From Planctomycetaceae bacterium (GTDB lineage Bacteria; Planctomycetota; SZUA-567): a DNA stretch of 43,779 bases. The notes under the pieces were generated by a model. It was given only the letters and a program-made list of their open reading frames with translations. It did not search any database and was not told the DNA's origin. Each line of letters opens with the position of its first letter. The first letter of the stretch is position 1. Both the position numbers and the translations under genes were made by a program. The stretch spans positions 1 to 43,779 of the forward strand of contig JAJPXZ010000189.1 of assembly GCA_021205245.1 (NCBI GenBank), in the 5' to 3' direction. Shown one piece after another: positions 34,375-42,376 of the stretch.

Positions 34375-35016
34375 TCATTTCAATAATGCCTCAATGTTGT
34401 CAGCCAGCGACGAAAGGATCAACAGACACGAAGTCGCGCCCGCGTCAACAGTACCTATGGAGCGTTCCCCCAGGCGGCTGGCCCGCCCGATGCGCGCCTG
34501 CATTTCCTTGGTGCTTTTCCACCCGGCCTTGGCTGCCGTTCGCATCGCTTCCAGGCAGGCGGTAAAACAGGCATCGGCCTTGAGAGATTCGGCAAAGGCC
34601 TCGCGTGCTGGAATAAGGGTATCGAGAAGGGTCTTGTCGCCCCGCTTGGCATCGCCCAACTCCTGGACCCCTTCCAGAGCCGCCCCAAGCATGGCGCTGA
34701 ACAGTTCGGCGTCGATTTCAGCCGCGTCTCTACACGCCTTCGCCATGTCGATGAAGAAAGTGCCATAGATCGGCCCCATCGACCCGCCGATCTCGGTTAA
34801 GAGGATGCGGCCGAGATCCTGCAAGGCGGTGGACACATCCGCCTGCCGGTCGGCGTAGCGCTCCTGGTAGAGGCTGAAGCCCTTGTTCATATTGATGCCG
34901 TGATCACCGTCGCCGATAGCGCCGTCGATCTCACTCAGGTACGCTTTGTTTTTCTGGATCGTTTCTACCAATCCATTCAGCAGCACGGAACCGTTCGACG
35001 CGGAAAAGCTGGACAT
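34375..35016 (-). CDS. dhaL: Dihydroxyacetone kinase-type subunit DhaL
   Basis: A 213-residue all-helical nucleotide-binding subunit of a DhaK/DhaL kinase. The Mg-ADP site is seen in Asp31, Asp36 and Asp38 (EIDGAIGDGDHG), with GSMGPIYGTFF and the later GDKTLLDTLIPA and ASRLGERSIGTVDAGA motifs. The ATG at 35016 has GAGGAGC upstream, 11 nt after dhaK; an earlier frame start overlaps dhaK. No DhaM (PTS phosphotransfer subunit) is present in the window, so whether it uses ATP directly or an unlinked PTS protein is open. With RpiB and a sugar importer nearby, the substrate may be a ketotetrose rather than dihydroxyacetone. Confidence 0.93.
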   Translation of the reverse strand: MSSFSASNGSVLLNGLVETIQKNKAYLSEIDGAIGDGDHGINMNKGFSLYQERYADRQADVSTALQDLGRILLTEIGGSMGPIYGTFFIDMAKACRDAAEIDAELFSAMLGAALEGVQELGDAKRGDKTLLDTLIPAREAFAESLKADACFTACLEAMRTAAKAGWKSTKEMQARIGRASRLGERSIGTVDAGATSCLLILSSLADNIEALLK

Positions 35017-35027
35017 ACGTAGCTCCT

Positions 35028-36026
35028 CTAGAATTGACACAAGCCCATACTATCACACTCCAAATCCATGAGTTGCTTGAGTTCGTCGTCACACTTCATC
35101 ACCGAGAGCGTCACACCCATCATTTCAAGCGAGGTGAAATAGTTGCCCACATACGGCCGATAGACGCTGATGCCCCGTTCGGCCAGAAGATCATGCACGG
35201 CATTGTAGAGAATGTAGAGTTCCATCACCGGCGTGGCGCCGAGTCCGGAGAGGATGACCGCCACCTCGTCGCCTCCCGAAAAGGGCAGGTCGGGTACAAT
35301 TGCGTCCACCATCATGGCGGCGGTTTCGTTTGCCGATTTCAGTTCGGTGACCTTGATGCCTGGTTCGCCGTGATGGCCGATGCCCAGCTCCATGGTGCCC
35401 GGTTCGATGGAGAAATTGGGTTTACCCACTTCAGGGATGGTACAGGGGGTGAGGCCGACCCCAATGGAACGGGTATTGTCGATTGCCTTTTGCGCGTCGG
35501 CGATGACCTCCTCCAGTGTTCCGCCCAATGCGGCGCGCGCGGCGCCTGCCTTCCACATGAAGATTTCGCCCGCCACGCCACGTCGCTTTTCCGGCTGATC
35601 CTTGGGTGCCGACGGGACGTCGTCATTGGCGACAACGGTCATGACGGGTATGTCGTCGTCCTTGGCCATTTTCCTGGCCATTTTCACATTCATGTTGTCG
35701 CCGGCGTAGTTGCCGTAGAGCACCGCCACGCCGGCTCCGCCGTCTGCCGCCTTGATGGCGTCATAGAAGGCCACCGCGGTGGGGGACGAGAATATTTCAC
35801 CAATCGCGACAGCGTCGACCATGTTTTTCCCCACATAGCCGATAAAAGCAGGCTTGTGGCCGGAGCCGCCGCCGGTCACGATGCCGACCCGACCCTTGAC
35901 AGGTGTTGTCACCGATTTGACCACCCGTGGGTTGGCTGTGGGGGAGACGAGACGGGAATGACTCTTGAGAAAGCCGCTCAGCATATCTTCGACGACTTTG
36001 GACGGGTCATTAAAAAAGCGTTGCAT
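35028..36026 (-). CDS. dhaK: Dihydroxyacetone/tetrulose kinase subunit DhaK
   Basis: A 332-residue substrate-binding subunit. The His that binds short ketoses covalently as a hemiaminal is His219 in GIGHHGEPG; GGGSGHKPAF (with His57) and YGNYAGDNMNV complete the pocket. The length is close to E. coli DhaK (356). It is the middle gene of rpiB-dhaK-dhaL. In known tetritol pathways, for example in Mycobacterium smegmatis, DhaK-type kinases phosphorylate erythrulose and an RpiB-type isomerase then makes erythrose 4-phosphate. The neighbouring genes fit that, but dihydroxyacetone or another short ketose is possible. Confidence 0.92.
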   Translation of the reverse strand: MQRFFNDPSKVVEDMLSGFLKSHSRLVSPTANPRVVKSVTTPVKGRVGIVTGGGSGHKPAFIGYVGKNMVDAVAIGEIFSSPTAVAFYDAIKAADGGAGVAVLYGNYAGDNMNVKMARKMAKDDDIPVMTVVANDDVPSAPKDQPEKRRGVAGEIFMWKAGAARAALGGTLEEVIADAQKAIDNTRSIGVGLTPCTIPEVGKPNFSIEPGTMELGIGHHGEPGIKVTELKSANETAAMMVDAIVPDLPFSGGDEVAVILSGLGATPVMELYILYNAVHDLLAERGISVYRPYVGNYFTSLEMMGVTLSVMKCDDELKQLMDLECDSMGLCQF

Positions 36027-36050
36027 GGATAAATCCTCCGGATGATGGGG

Positions 36051-36530
36051 TTACTGGTTGCCGGGGCCGGAGCAACCGTTCTTCTTTTCGAGATCCATGA
36101 TTGCCTTGATCTTGTGGCTGGAACTACCCGGTACAAAGCGGAGCGGCAGCCACTCGAGCAGGAGTTTCTTTGCCATCTCCACCGCGATAATGCGCCCGCC
36201 CATGGTGATGATGTTGGCGTCGTTCGACAGGGCGGCCCGCTCCGCCGACAAGGTGTCGTGGACCTGGGCGGCGCGGATGCCGGGAACCTTGTTGGCGGCG
36301 ATGGCCATGCCGATGCCGGTGCCGCAGAAGAGGAGACCGCGCACGCCGCCATTGGATGAGACGACTACCTTGGCCACGCGTTCGGCGACTTCGGCATAGG
36401 GCGTATCGTCCAAAGCACTGCCGACACCCAAATCCTCCACCTCATAGCCCAGATCCCGAAGAAAAGGAATCAGTGCGTTTTTGAACTCGAAAGCGGCGTT
36501 ATCACAGCCCACCACCAGTTTTTTATTCAT
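36051..36530 (-). CDS. rpiB: RpiB/LacAB-family sugar-phosphate isomerase
   Basis: A 159-residue aldose-ketose isomerase of the RpiB family. Catalytic Cys69 (FCGTGIG), Thr71 and His91 (VHDTLSAERA) are present, with ANKVPGIRAA and NDANIITMGGR. The N-terminal motif normally reads Asp-His but is Asp10-Asn11 here (GCDNAAFE), a change at a sugar-binding position. The later HDTLSAERAALSN block resembles, from memory, the RpiB-like erythrulose 4-phosphate isomerases of erythritol operons more than true ribose-5-phosphate isomerase B. The ATG at 36530 is chosen over a start ten codons upstream; a GAAAGAG motif precedes it. First gene of the dha operon. Confidence 0.88.
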   Translation of the reverse strand: MNKKLVVGCDNAAFEFKNALIPFLRDLGYEVEDLGVGSALDDTPYAEVAERVAKVVVSSNGGVRGLLFCGTGIGMAIAANKVPGIRAAQVHDTLSAERAALSNDANIITMGGRIIAVEMAKKLLLEWLPLRFVPGSSSHKIKAIMDLEKKNGCSGPGNQ

Positions 36531-37001
36531 ATGTATCTCTTTCGAATTTTCGATCGCCACTGCCAGCTCACCCTCAAGGTTCCGGGTTGAGGCAGGGCGG
36601 TAAGGCTATTGGAGAGATCAACCAGGATATGGTGGTGTTTCGTATTCCTGGTGATCCGACGCCTTACAGAGTTTGTCTATGCTAAGTAAAAACAGACGCC
36701 GAGACTTTCGTTTTGACTTGGAAGCGAAAGGATATTCCGCCGAAGAGGCTTTCCAAAGAGCGTCATTGTTTCGTGTAAAGAGTGAGGCATTAGCGCCTTG
36801 TGTGACACTGATCCGATTGCTTACCCAAAAGAACTGCATTTCTATGGTTTGGTTCGCTTGTTATCGTTTTCGATTAAGTGCCGATTGTAAAATAAAATGA
36901 TTAGTTCTCGCATTGTAATTCTTTTTGGTTTATACTGACACAAGTGGAGTCCTCCACTGGATAATTTTTCTTTTCACCCAGAAATGAAGGGTTTTTCTAT
37001 C
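36531..37001. promoter_or_regulatory. DeoR / rpiB-dhaKL divergent region
   Basis: 471 bp. A 7-bp inverted repeat (AGTGGAG 36943-36949, CTCCACT 36952-36958) lies just downstream of a TATACT box (36931-36936), a likely DeoR autoregulatory operator. Near rpiB, CACCCTCAAG (36569-36578) recurs at 43604 upstream of the importer operon. Two overlapping open frames of about 75 codons (36673-36900 plus, 36618-36839 minus) have no convincing ribosome-binding site or family and are not called. Confidence 0.5.
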
Positions 37002-37769
37002 ATGTTGCCGGAGCAGCGCAGGCGGAAAATACTGGAGCTGATTCAAGAAGAAGGCTCCGCCAAGGTCTCCCACCTTAAAGAATTATTCAAGGTTACCGAA
37101 CCCACCATACGCCAGGATCTCGACAAGCTGGAAGAAGAAGGGTTTGTCGTCAGACAGCACGGCGGCGCGTATCTCAAAAGCATCCCCAACCAGGTCAAGA
37201 CCATGTCTCTTCAACACACCACCAACATGGACGTCAAGGCTAGGCTGGGCGCGAAGGCGGCGGAGTACATTCACGATGGCGATTCCATCATTCTCGACGC
37301 CGGCACCACCATCACCGAGATCGCCAACCGGATGGAACACGTCAAAAACCTCAACATCGTCACATCCGCCATTAACATCGCTCTGCTACTCGGCTCGCAC
37401 TTCAATACCCACGTGATTCTCACCGGAGGCGAGTTCAAGCCGCCGACCCTGTCCGTGACCGGCGAGCAGGCCGCCAAGTTCTTCGACAACAGTATGATTG
37501 TCAGCAAGTTGTTTCTGGCCGTGACCGGCATCACCGAAGACGGGATGATGACCTATCCGGGACTTTCCGACATTCCCCTGAAGAAAGCCATGATCGGCGC
37601 AGCCAAAGAGGTGTATCTGGTGGCCGATTCAACCAAGATGGGCAAGGTCTCTTTCGCCACGCTTGGGAACATCGATATGGTGCAGCACCTCATCACCGAC
37701 GCCGGCATTTCGGAAAATTACATCCGCATGTTCGAGTCGCGTGGCGTCAATGTCATCATTGCCATGTAA
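37002..37769 (+). CDS. DeoR-family transcriptional regulator
   Basis: A 255-residue DeoR/GlpR-type regulator. An N-terminal winged helix (QRRRKILELIQEEGSAKVSHLKELFKVTEPTIRQDLDKLEEEGFVVRQHGGA, residues 5-56 approx.) precedes the ribose-5-phosphate-isomerase-like sensor domain with DAGTTITEIANRM, VTSAINIALLL, LTGGEF and ADSTKMGKVSF. The effector is normally a sugar phosphate. The ATG at 37002 has AAGGG about 10 nt upstream; the one at 36984 has no site. It sits between two minus-strand operons and probably represses both rpiB-dhaKL and the importer operon. Confidence 0.93.
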   Translation: MLPEQRRRKILELIQEEGSAKVSHLKELFKVTEPTIRQDLDKLEEEGFVVRQHGGAYLKSIPNQVKTMSLQHTTNMDVKARLGAKAAEYIHDGDSIILDAGTTITEIANRMEHVKNLNIVTSAINIALLLGSHFNTHVILTGGEFKPPTLSVTGEQAAKFFDNSMIVSKLFLAVTGITEDGMMTYPGLSDIPLKKAMIGAAKEVYLVADSTKMGKVSFATLGNIDMVQHLITDAGISENYIRMFESRGVNVIIAM

Positions 37770-37809
37770 GAACGAATGGTTTTGGATATCTTCGCTTTGC
37801 TTTATGACT

Positions 37810-37827
37810 ACGCCCGGGAACGGGCGT
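37810..37827 (+). terminator. Terminator of the DeoR gene
   Basis: Stem ACGCCCG (37810-37816) with CGGGCGT (37821-37827) around a GGAA loop, followed by TTTTTCTTT. It lies 40 nt after the stop codon. Confidence 0.92.
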
Positions 37828-37900
37828 TTTTTCTTTGGTAATCCACCCTGACGAAAATGTATCGCGTGATAATCGACTCTACGCGTTTCTTTGCGTGAAC

Positions 37901-37933
37901 CTCCCCGGGGCGGCCCTCGGCTGCCCCGGGGAG
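37901..37933 (-). terminator. Hairpin terminator of the importer/SDR/cyclase operon
   Basis: An 11-bp GC stem (CTCCCCGGGGC at 37901-37911 with 37923-37933) lies 9 nt past the cyclase-family stop. There is no T run on the minus strand, so termination may be partial or factor-assisted. Confidence 0.65.
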
Positions 37934-37942
37934 CGCGTGGCA

Positions 37943-38632
37943 TTAGAAGGTTGCGTTCATTTCCGAAGCCGGAATGGCGATGATGCGGCTGGGGATTGAA
38001 TCACAGCCCTTGATGGGATAGGGGAGCAGCATGCAGATCCAGTCGCCGTCGTGGACCTTGTCCAGGTTGGCGCAGGACTCGACCATCGGGACTTCGCGCG
38101 CAAAGACGATTTGGTGGATGGGCTGGGTCATCAGGCCGGGGACTTCGATGTCGGGGCTGTCGCAGCCGATGCAGCCTATTTCCTTTTCGTTGATCAACCA
38201 CTTGCCGCCTTCGATGCTCAGATAGGGCTTAAGGGTGTCCCACTTCGGGGTGTGGAACAGCTTGTCCGAGCCGGTCCAGAAGAAGACGATCGAGCCTTTT
38301 TTGATCTTCTTGTCGTATTTCTTCAGGTAGTCCAGGGGAATCTCTTCCTTGTCCTTGAACTTGGTGACGTCGATGACGCAGAGCGGGCCAATCATGGTGC
38401 GGAAATCGATCTCCGACAGATCCTTGCCGCCCTTGACGTGGTGGAAGGGCATCTCGACGTGGGTGCCGCAGTGGGTGCACCATTCGACGCCGGAGAGGAT
38501 GTACCAGTCGTCGGGGTGGTGCTTGACGTTGGGCATGATGTCGGTGATATCGTCGAGGGAGATCTTGCAGGGGAAGTGCTCCTGGTCCGCGATAATGGTC
38601 TGGGTCAAATCGACGATCTTGCTCTTATCCAT
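37943..38632 (-). CDS. Cyclase-family (kynurenine formamidase-like) metal hydrolase
   Basis: A 229-residue member of the cyclase family (PF04199 type). The metal-binding signature is seen as H54-C-G-T-H58-V-E60-M-P-F-H64; the family usually has Asp where Glu60 stands. The N-terminus (KIVDLTQTI) and the GCIGCDSPDIEVPG stretch are also typical. Relatives hydrolyse formyl-amides, lactone-like or cyclic substrates. AAGGAG lies 8 nt upstream. It is the last gene of an importer-SDR operon; a lactonase-like role after sugar oxidation is possible but unproven. Confidence 0.85.
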   Translation of the reverse strand: MDKSKIVDLTQTIIADQEHFPCKISLDDITDIMPNVKHHPDDWYILSGVEWCTHCGTHVEMPFHHVKGGKDLSEIDFRTMIGPLCVIDVTKFKDKEEIPLDYLKKYDKKIKKGSIVFFWTGSDKLFHTPKWDTLKPYLSIEGGKWLINEKEIGCIGCDSPDIEVPGLMTQPIHQIVFAREVPMVESCANLDKVHDGDWICMLLPYPIKGCDSIPSRIIAIPASEMNATF

Positions 38633-38709
38633 GTTGTTTCTCCTTAATGGTGGCGGGTTCGCGCCCGCTCGGTGTTATGAAATCAGATTTGTTTAAGACG
38701 CACGAGGAA

Positions 38710-39489
38710 CTAGTTCATTTCCATGCCGCCGTCGATGTTGATGGTCTGGCCGGTGATGTATTCAGCCTGATCGGAAGCGAGGAAGGTCACAAGGTTGGCA
38801 ACGTCGGTGCCGGTACCGGCGCGCCCCATCGGGATGTTGTCAATCCACTCCTGCATCAGTTCGCCCGGTTTGTAATTGCCGAGGAGCCGTCCCCATTCGC
38901 GATCGTTGTATTCCCACATTTCGGTGGCGACAATGCCGGGGCAGTAGGCGTTGACGGTGATGCCGGTTTTGGCCAATTCCTTGGCGAGACTCTGGGTAAG
39001 GCCGACGACGGCGAACTTCGAGGCGGCGTAGTGGGGCGAGTAGATAAAGCCGTGACGCGCCTGGGCCGAGGCGGTGTTGATGAGGAGTCCCGGCTTCTTG
39101 GCCGCGAGCATGCGCAGGGCCGCGACCTGGCAGCAGTAGAACACGCCGGTTGTATTGACGGCGAGGACGAGATCCCAATCCTGCGTGGTCACCTTGTCGA
39201 GGGTCGAGACGCGGCCGACGCCGGCATTCTGAATAGAGATGTCGACTTCGCCCAGCTCCTTGGCCACCTTGTCGTACATGGCCTCGACTTCCGCCTTTTT
39301 GGTAACGTCCATTTTGATCGGGAGGGTTTTGCCCAGGCTTGACAGTTCCTTGGCGGTTTCAAAGACCCGGTCCTCGTTGGCGGAAAGACAGACCGACGCG
39401 CCTTCCTGGAGAAAACGTTTGGCCAATTCCGCGCCTTGACCACGGCTCGCGCCGGTGACCACCACCACTTTGTTCTCAAATCGTCTCAT
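38710..39489 (-). CDS. Short-chain dehydrogenase/reductase (polyol or acetoin dehydrogenase-like)
   Basis: A 259-residue classical SDR. It has the NAD(P) motif TGASRGQG (12-19), NAG (88-90), catalytic Ser141, Tyr154 and Lys158 (YAASK), and the late PGIVATEMW segment. It shares the general pattern of diacetyl/acetoin reductases and polyol dehydrogenases such as sorbitol or galactitol 2-dehydrogenase. The ATG at 39489 has AAAGGAAA upstream; the longer frame start lacks a site. It follows the importer ATPase by 43 nt, so it probably oxidises the imported polyol to the ketose used by DhaK/DhaL. Confidence 0.9.
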   Translation of the reverse strand: MRRFENKVVVVTGASRGQGAELAKRFLQEGASVCLSANEDRVFETAKELSSLGKTLPIKMDVTKKAEVEAMYDKVAKELGEVDISIQNAGVGRVSTLDKVTTQDWDLVLAVNTTGVFYCCQVAALRMLAAKKPGLLINTASAQARHGFIYSPHYAASKFAVVGLTQSLAKELAKTGITVNAYCPGIVATEMWEYNDREWGRLLGNYKPGELMQEWIDNIPMGRAGTGTDVANLVTFLASDQAEYITGQTINIDGGMEMN

Positions 39490-39532
39490 GGGTTGTTTCC
39501 TTTCTGAAAAGAGGACATGACGTCCCAAATAG

Positions 39533-41047
39533 TTACATGGTTGCCAGCTCCATAACGCGGAGATCGGTGGCTTCTTCCCGGGACAGCACTCCCTTGGAGA
39601 CGCCCCGGTTCAACACCAGCACCCGGTGCGACAGGCCCAGCACCTCCGGCAGGTCGGAACTGACCACGATAATCGCCACCTTCTCGCTGATAAGGCCCTT
39701 AATGACCTCGTATATGGCGGCTCGCGCGCCCACGTCGATGCCTCGGGTGGGTTCGTCGAGAATAATGATGCGGGGATTACGGGAGATCCATTTGGCAATG
39801 ACCACCTTTTGCTGATTGCCGCCGGAGAGGGACTTGGTGCTTTGCTCCGGCTTCCCTTTGATAGCGAGGCGGCGGATTGAATCCCGGGTCAGGGCATGGA
39901 CGCGCTTCGGATTGATCCACCCCCGTTTGAACAGCGAATCCAGGTTGGCATATACCATATTGTCGGCGATGGACTGGCTGAGGACGATTCCCTGGGATTT
40001 CCGATCCTCGGGAATAAACACAATGCCGGCATCAATGGCGTCGAGTGGACGTTTGACGCGGATATCGCGGTTTTCCACCCTGATGCTGCCTGCGGCAATC
40101 GGGTCGGCTCCGGCGATGCCCCGCACCAGTTCGGTACGGCCCGCGCCGACGATACCGGCGATGCCGAAGATTTCCCCTTCCCGTACCGAGAAGGAAACAT
40201 CCGTGAACGCCTTCTCGGGCGAGCTCAGACCAACGACTTCCAAAACGGTCCTGTCGCCGGGCGGCGGCATTTCCGGAAACAGGCGATCCACGGTACGGCC
40301 GACCATTTGGGCGATAAGGGTTTTGGAACTGACCGACGGATCGTCGTGTTTCGCCACCATTTTGCCGTCCCGCAGAACCACCACCTTGTCAGCCACCTGG
40401 GAGATTTCGTCGAGACGATGGCTGATGTAGATAAAGGCGACGCCGCTTTTTTTCAGTTCGCGGATGCACTCGAACAGCCGCTCCACCTCGGCCGCACCGA
40501 GCGCCGCCGTGGGTTCGTCGAGAATCAGCAGCCGCGATTCGCGTACCAGTGCCTTGGCGATTTCCACCTGTTGCTGGGCGGCGATACGAAGGGTCCGCAT
40601 GGGCCGGTCCACCGACACATTCAGCCCGAGGCGCTGCAGTTGTGTCGTCGCCATGGATGACATGGCGCGCCGGTCGATAAGCCCCATGCGCATGGGAACG
40701 TGGCCCGCGAAGACGTTTTCGGCGATAGAGAGGTCGGGGAGGTTCCTGAGTTCCTGGTGAATCATGGCGATGCCCGCGTCCATGGCCTCCTTGGGCGAAC
40801 CCGGTTGGAAGATCTCTCCCATGAGCCGCATTTCTCCGCCCGCGTCGGGTGTCACGCTACCGGCCACGATGCCGGAAAGGGTGGATTTACCCGCGCCGTT
40901 TTCCCCCACCAGCGCCACCACCTCACCGGCGTGCACGTCGAAGCTGACGTTTTCCAACACGACATTGCCAAAATAACTCTTGCGAAGATTGCGAACGCTG
41001 AGGACGGGGTGGGTCTTGGAATCTTCGCTATCCATTCCATCAAACAT
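39533..41047 (-). CDS. Sugar ABC importer ATPase, RbsA type
   Basis: A 504-residue protein of two fused ATPase domains, the RbsA/XylG (CUT2) class. Domain 1 has Walker A GENGAGKST (48-56) and Walker B LLILDEPTAALG, with a degenerate signature (RIAAQQQVEIAKAL). Domain 2 has the degenerate Walker A GIVGAGRTELVRG, lacking Lys as usual for RbsA, and an intact LSGGNQQK signature and IIILDEPTRGIDVGA. The ATG at 41047 has AGGAGC upstream. It energises the permease encoded at 42377-43390. The substrate of the CUT2 class is typically a monosaccharide or polyol. Confidence 0.93.
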   Translation of the reverse strand: MFDGMDSEDSKTHPVLSVRNLRKSYFGNVVLENVSFDVHAGEVVALVGENGAGKSTLSGIVAGSVTPDAGGEMRLMGEIFQPGSPKEAMDAGIAMIHQELRNLPDLSIAENVFAGHVPMRMGLIDRRAMSSMATTQLQRLGLNVSVDRPMRTLRIAAQQQVEIAKALVRESRLLILDEPTAALGAAEVERLFECIRELKKSGVAFIYISHRLDEISQVADKVVVLRDGKMVAKHDDPSVSSKTLIAQMVGRTVDRLFPEMPPPGDRTVLEVVGLSSPEKAFTDVSFSVREGEIFGIAGIVGAGRTELVRGIAGADPIAAGSIRVENRDIRVKRPLDAIDAGIVFIPEDRKSQGIVLSQSIADNMVYANLDSLFKRGWINPKRVHALTRDSIRRLAIKGKPEQSTKSLSGGNQQKVVIAKWISRNPRIIILDEPTRGIDVGARAAIYEVIKGLISEKVAIIVVSSDLPEVLGLSHRVLVLNRGVSKGVLSREEATDLRVMELATM

Positions 41048-41196
41048 AACGTGCTCCTGGACCGGCTGGGCGGCATGCATCCGCCTTGTTTCTTGCGGGG
41101 CGCGGCGATATTTCGACGTCGCGGGGGCCGCCGGCGCGTGCGGCGCTGCTGCGCCAAAGACCCCCGGATGTCACGACGTTCTTGCTCCGGGTGCGG

Positions 41197-42141
41197 TTAG
41201 GGACGTTCGTCCAGGAACTGCTGCACATTGTCCTTGGTGGTGAAAACCACGGGTACCAGCCGCATCGGATCCAGCTTTTCGCCGTCCATCAGCTTCAGGC
41301 AGGAATGAATGGCTTCGCGGCCGAACTGGCGGAACGCCTGGGTCATGGTGGCGTCGATGACGCCGTCCCGGATGGCGGCCAAACCGGGTTCATCGCCGTC
41401 AAAACCGACGACGAGAATCTGGTCGCGCAGGTTGGCAAGGCGGGCCGCGTGGGCGGCGCCGACGGCCAAGCCGTCGCAGCGGCCGAAAAACACGGTAATG
41501 TCGGGGTTGACCTGCAGGAGGTCCTGACCGACCCGGAAGCCGTCTTCCTGGAACCAGGTATCGGCGGCCTGTTCGATAACAATCATGCCCGGGGCTTTCG
41601 CCATGGCTTCGTTAAAGCCGGCCTGACGGTCGATTTCGGGGGTGGTGCCGAGCTGGCCCTGGATAACGCCGACCTTGCCCTTGCCGCCGGTCTGCTCGAT
41701 AACCCATTCGCCCAGTTGTTTGCAGCCGTTATAGCTGTCCGATGCGATGAAAACGTCGCCCGGCTCGTTTTGCGGATTACGGTCAATGGTGACGACAGGT
41801 ATCCCGGCACGGTGGGCATCGCGCACCGGCGCGTCGGCGGCTGAAGCGCCGGCGGGGATAAACATCAGTGCGTCGATGCCGCGCGCCAGCAAATCCTGCA
41901 CCTGATCGATTTGGGTGGTCGCGTCGTCGCGGGAGTCGACAACGATAAGTTCGAGGCCCAGCTTTTCCGCTTCAGCTTCCGCGCCGATACGGATTTGATT
42001 GCAAAAATCCATTTGCAGATTGGCGACGCTAAGACCGAGCACGACATCCTTGATGTCTTTTTTCTGACCGGCGGCGGCGATGCCGACAGCCATACATACC
42101 ACAACCGCGACTCCCATTCTTCCCCACGTTTTCTTGTTCAT
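41197..42141 (-). CDS. Sugar-binding protein, RbsB type
   Basis: A 314-residue periplasmic binding protein of the ribose/galactose (PBP type 1) class. A signal peptide spans about residues 4-24 (cleavage near GIAAAG). Then come VVLGLSVANLQMDFCNQIRIGAEAEAEKLG, VDSRDDATTQIDQVQDLLARGIDALMFIPAG, VTIDRNPQNEPGDVFIASDSYNGC and FFGRCDGLAVGAAHAARLAN, all in the RbsB order. GAGGAG lies 7-8 nt upstream. It has gaps of 149 nt to the ATPase gene and 235 nt to the permease gene, each with GC-rich hairpins. It determines the importer's substrate, which is unknown; a tetritol or tetrulose is suggested by the dha genes. Confidence 0.92.
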   Translation of the reverse strand: MNKKTWGRMGVAVVVCMAVGIAAAGQKKDIKDVVLGLSVANLQMDFCNQIRIGAEAEAEKLGLELIVVDSRDDATTQIDQVQDLLARGIDALMFIPAGASAADAPVRDAHRAGIPVVTIDRNPQNEPGDVFIASDSYNGCKQLGEWVIEQTGGKGKVGVIQGQLGTTPEIDRQAGFNEAMAKAPGMIVIEQAADTWFQEDGFRVGQDLLQVNPDITVFFGRCDGLAVGAAHAARLANLRDQILVVGFDGDEPGLAAIRDGVIDATMTQAFRQFGREAIHSCLKLMDGEKLDPMRLVPVVFTTKDNVQQFLDERP

Positions 42142-42376
42142 GAGTTACTCCTCTGGTTGTCTGGGCCCGAACTCGGGCAGAGCGCGCCGACGCTCGGGTC
42201 TGTGGAACGGAGACTCCGCTAGCCTCCACTGCGCCACCTCACACTGGTCAAAAACGCCGCATACCGCTATAGCTTCCTCAAATCGGGCCGCACCATTCGC
42301 GTCCATTGCAGCGAGGGAATCGCCATGATGGTGAAAGGGGGATTTACGCTGTTCAGAAGTGCCGCGAGGTTGAGAC
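42142..42376. other. Spacer between importer permease and binding-protein genes
   Basis: No gene is supported in this 235-bp gap. A small hairpin (GCCCGA 42165-42170 with TCGGGC 42173-42178) precedes the binding-protein gene. The 149-bp gap after the binding-protein gene likewise holds GGCGC/GCGCC at 41142-41155. Both could tune mRNA levels of the binding protein. Confidence 0.35.

Noticed and set aside
35034-36032. 332-codon plus-strand frame
   Set aside because: Antisense shadow of dhaK; the minus-strand frame has all DhaK catalytic motifs.
36673-36900. 75-codon plus-strand frame (and an overlapping minus-strand frame at 36618-36839)
   Set aside because: No convincing start signal and no recognisable family; both strands are open in the same place, which argues against either.
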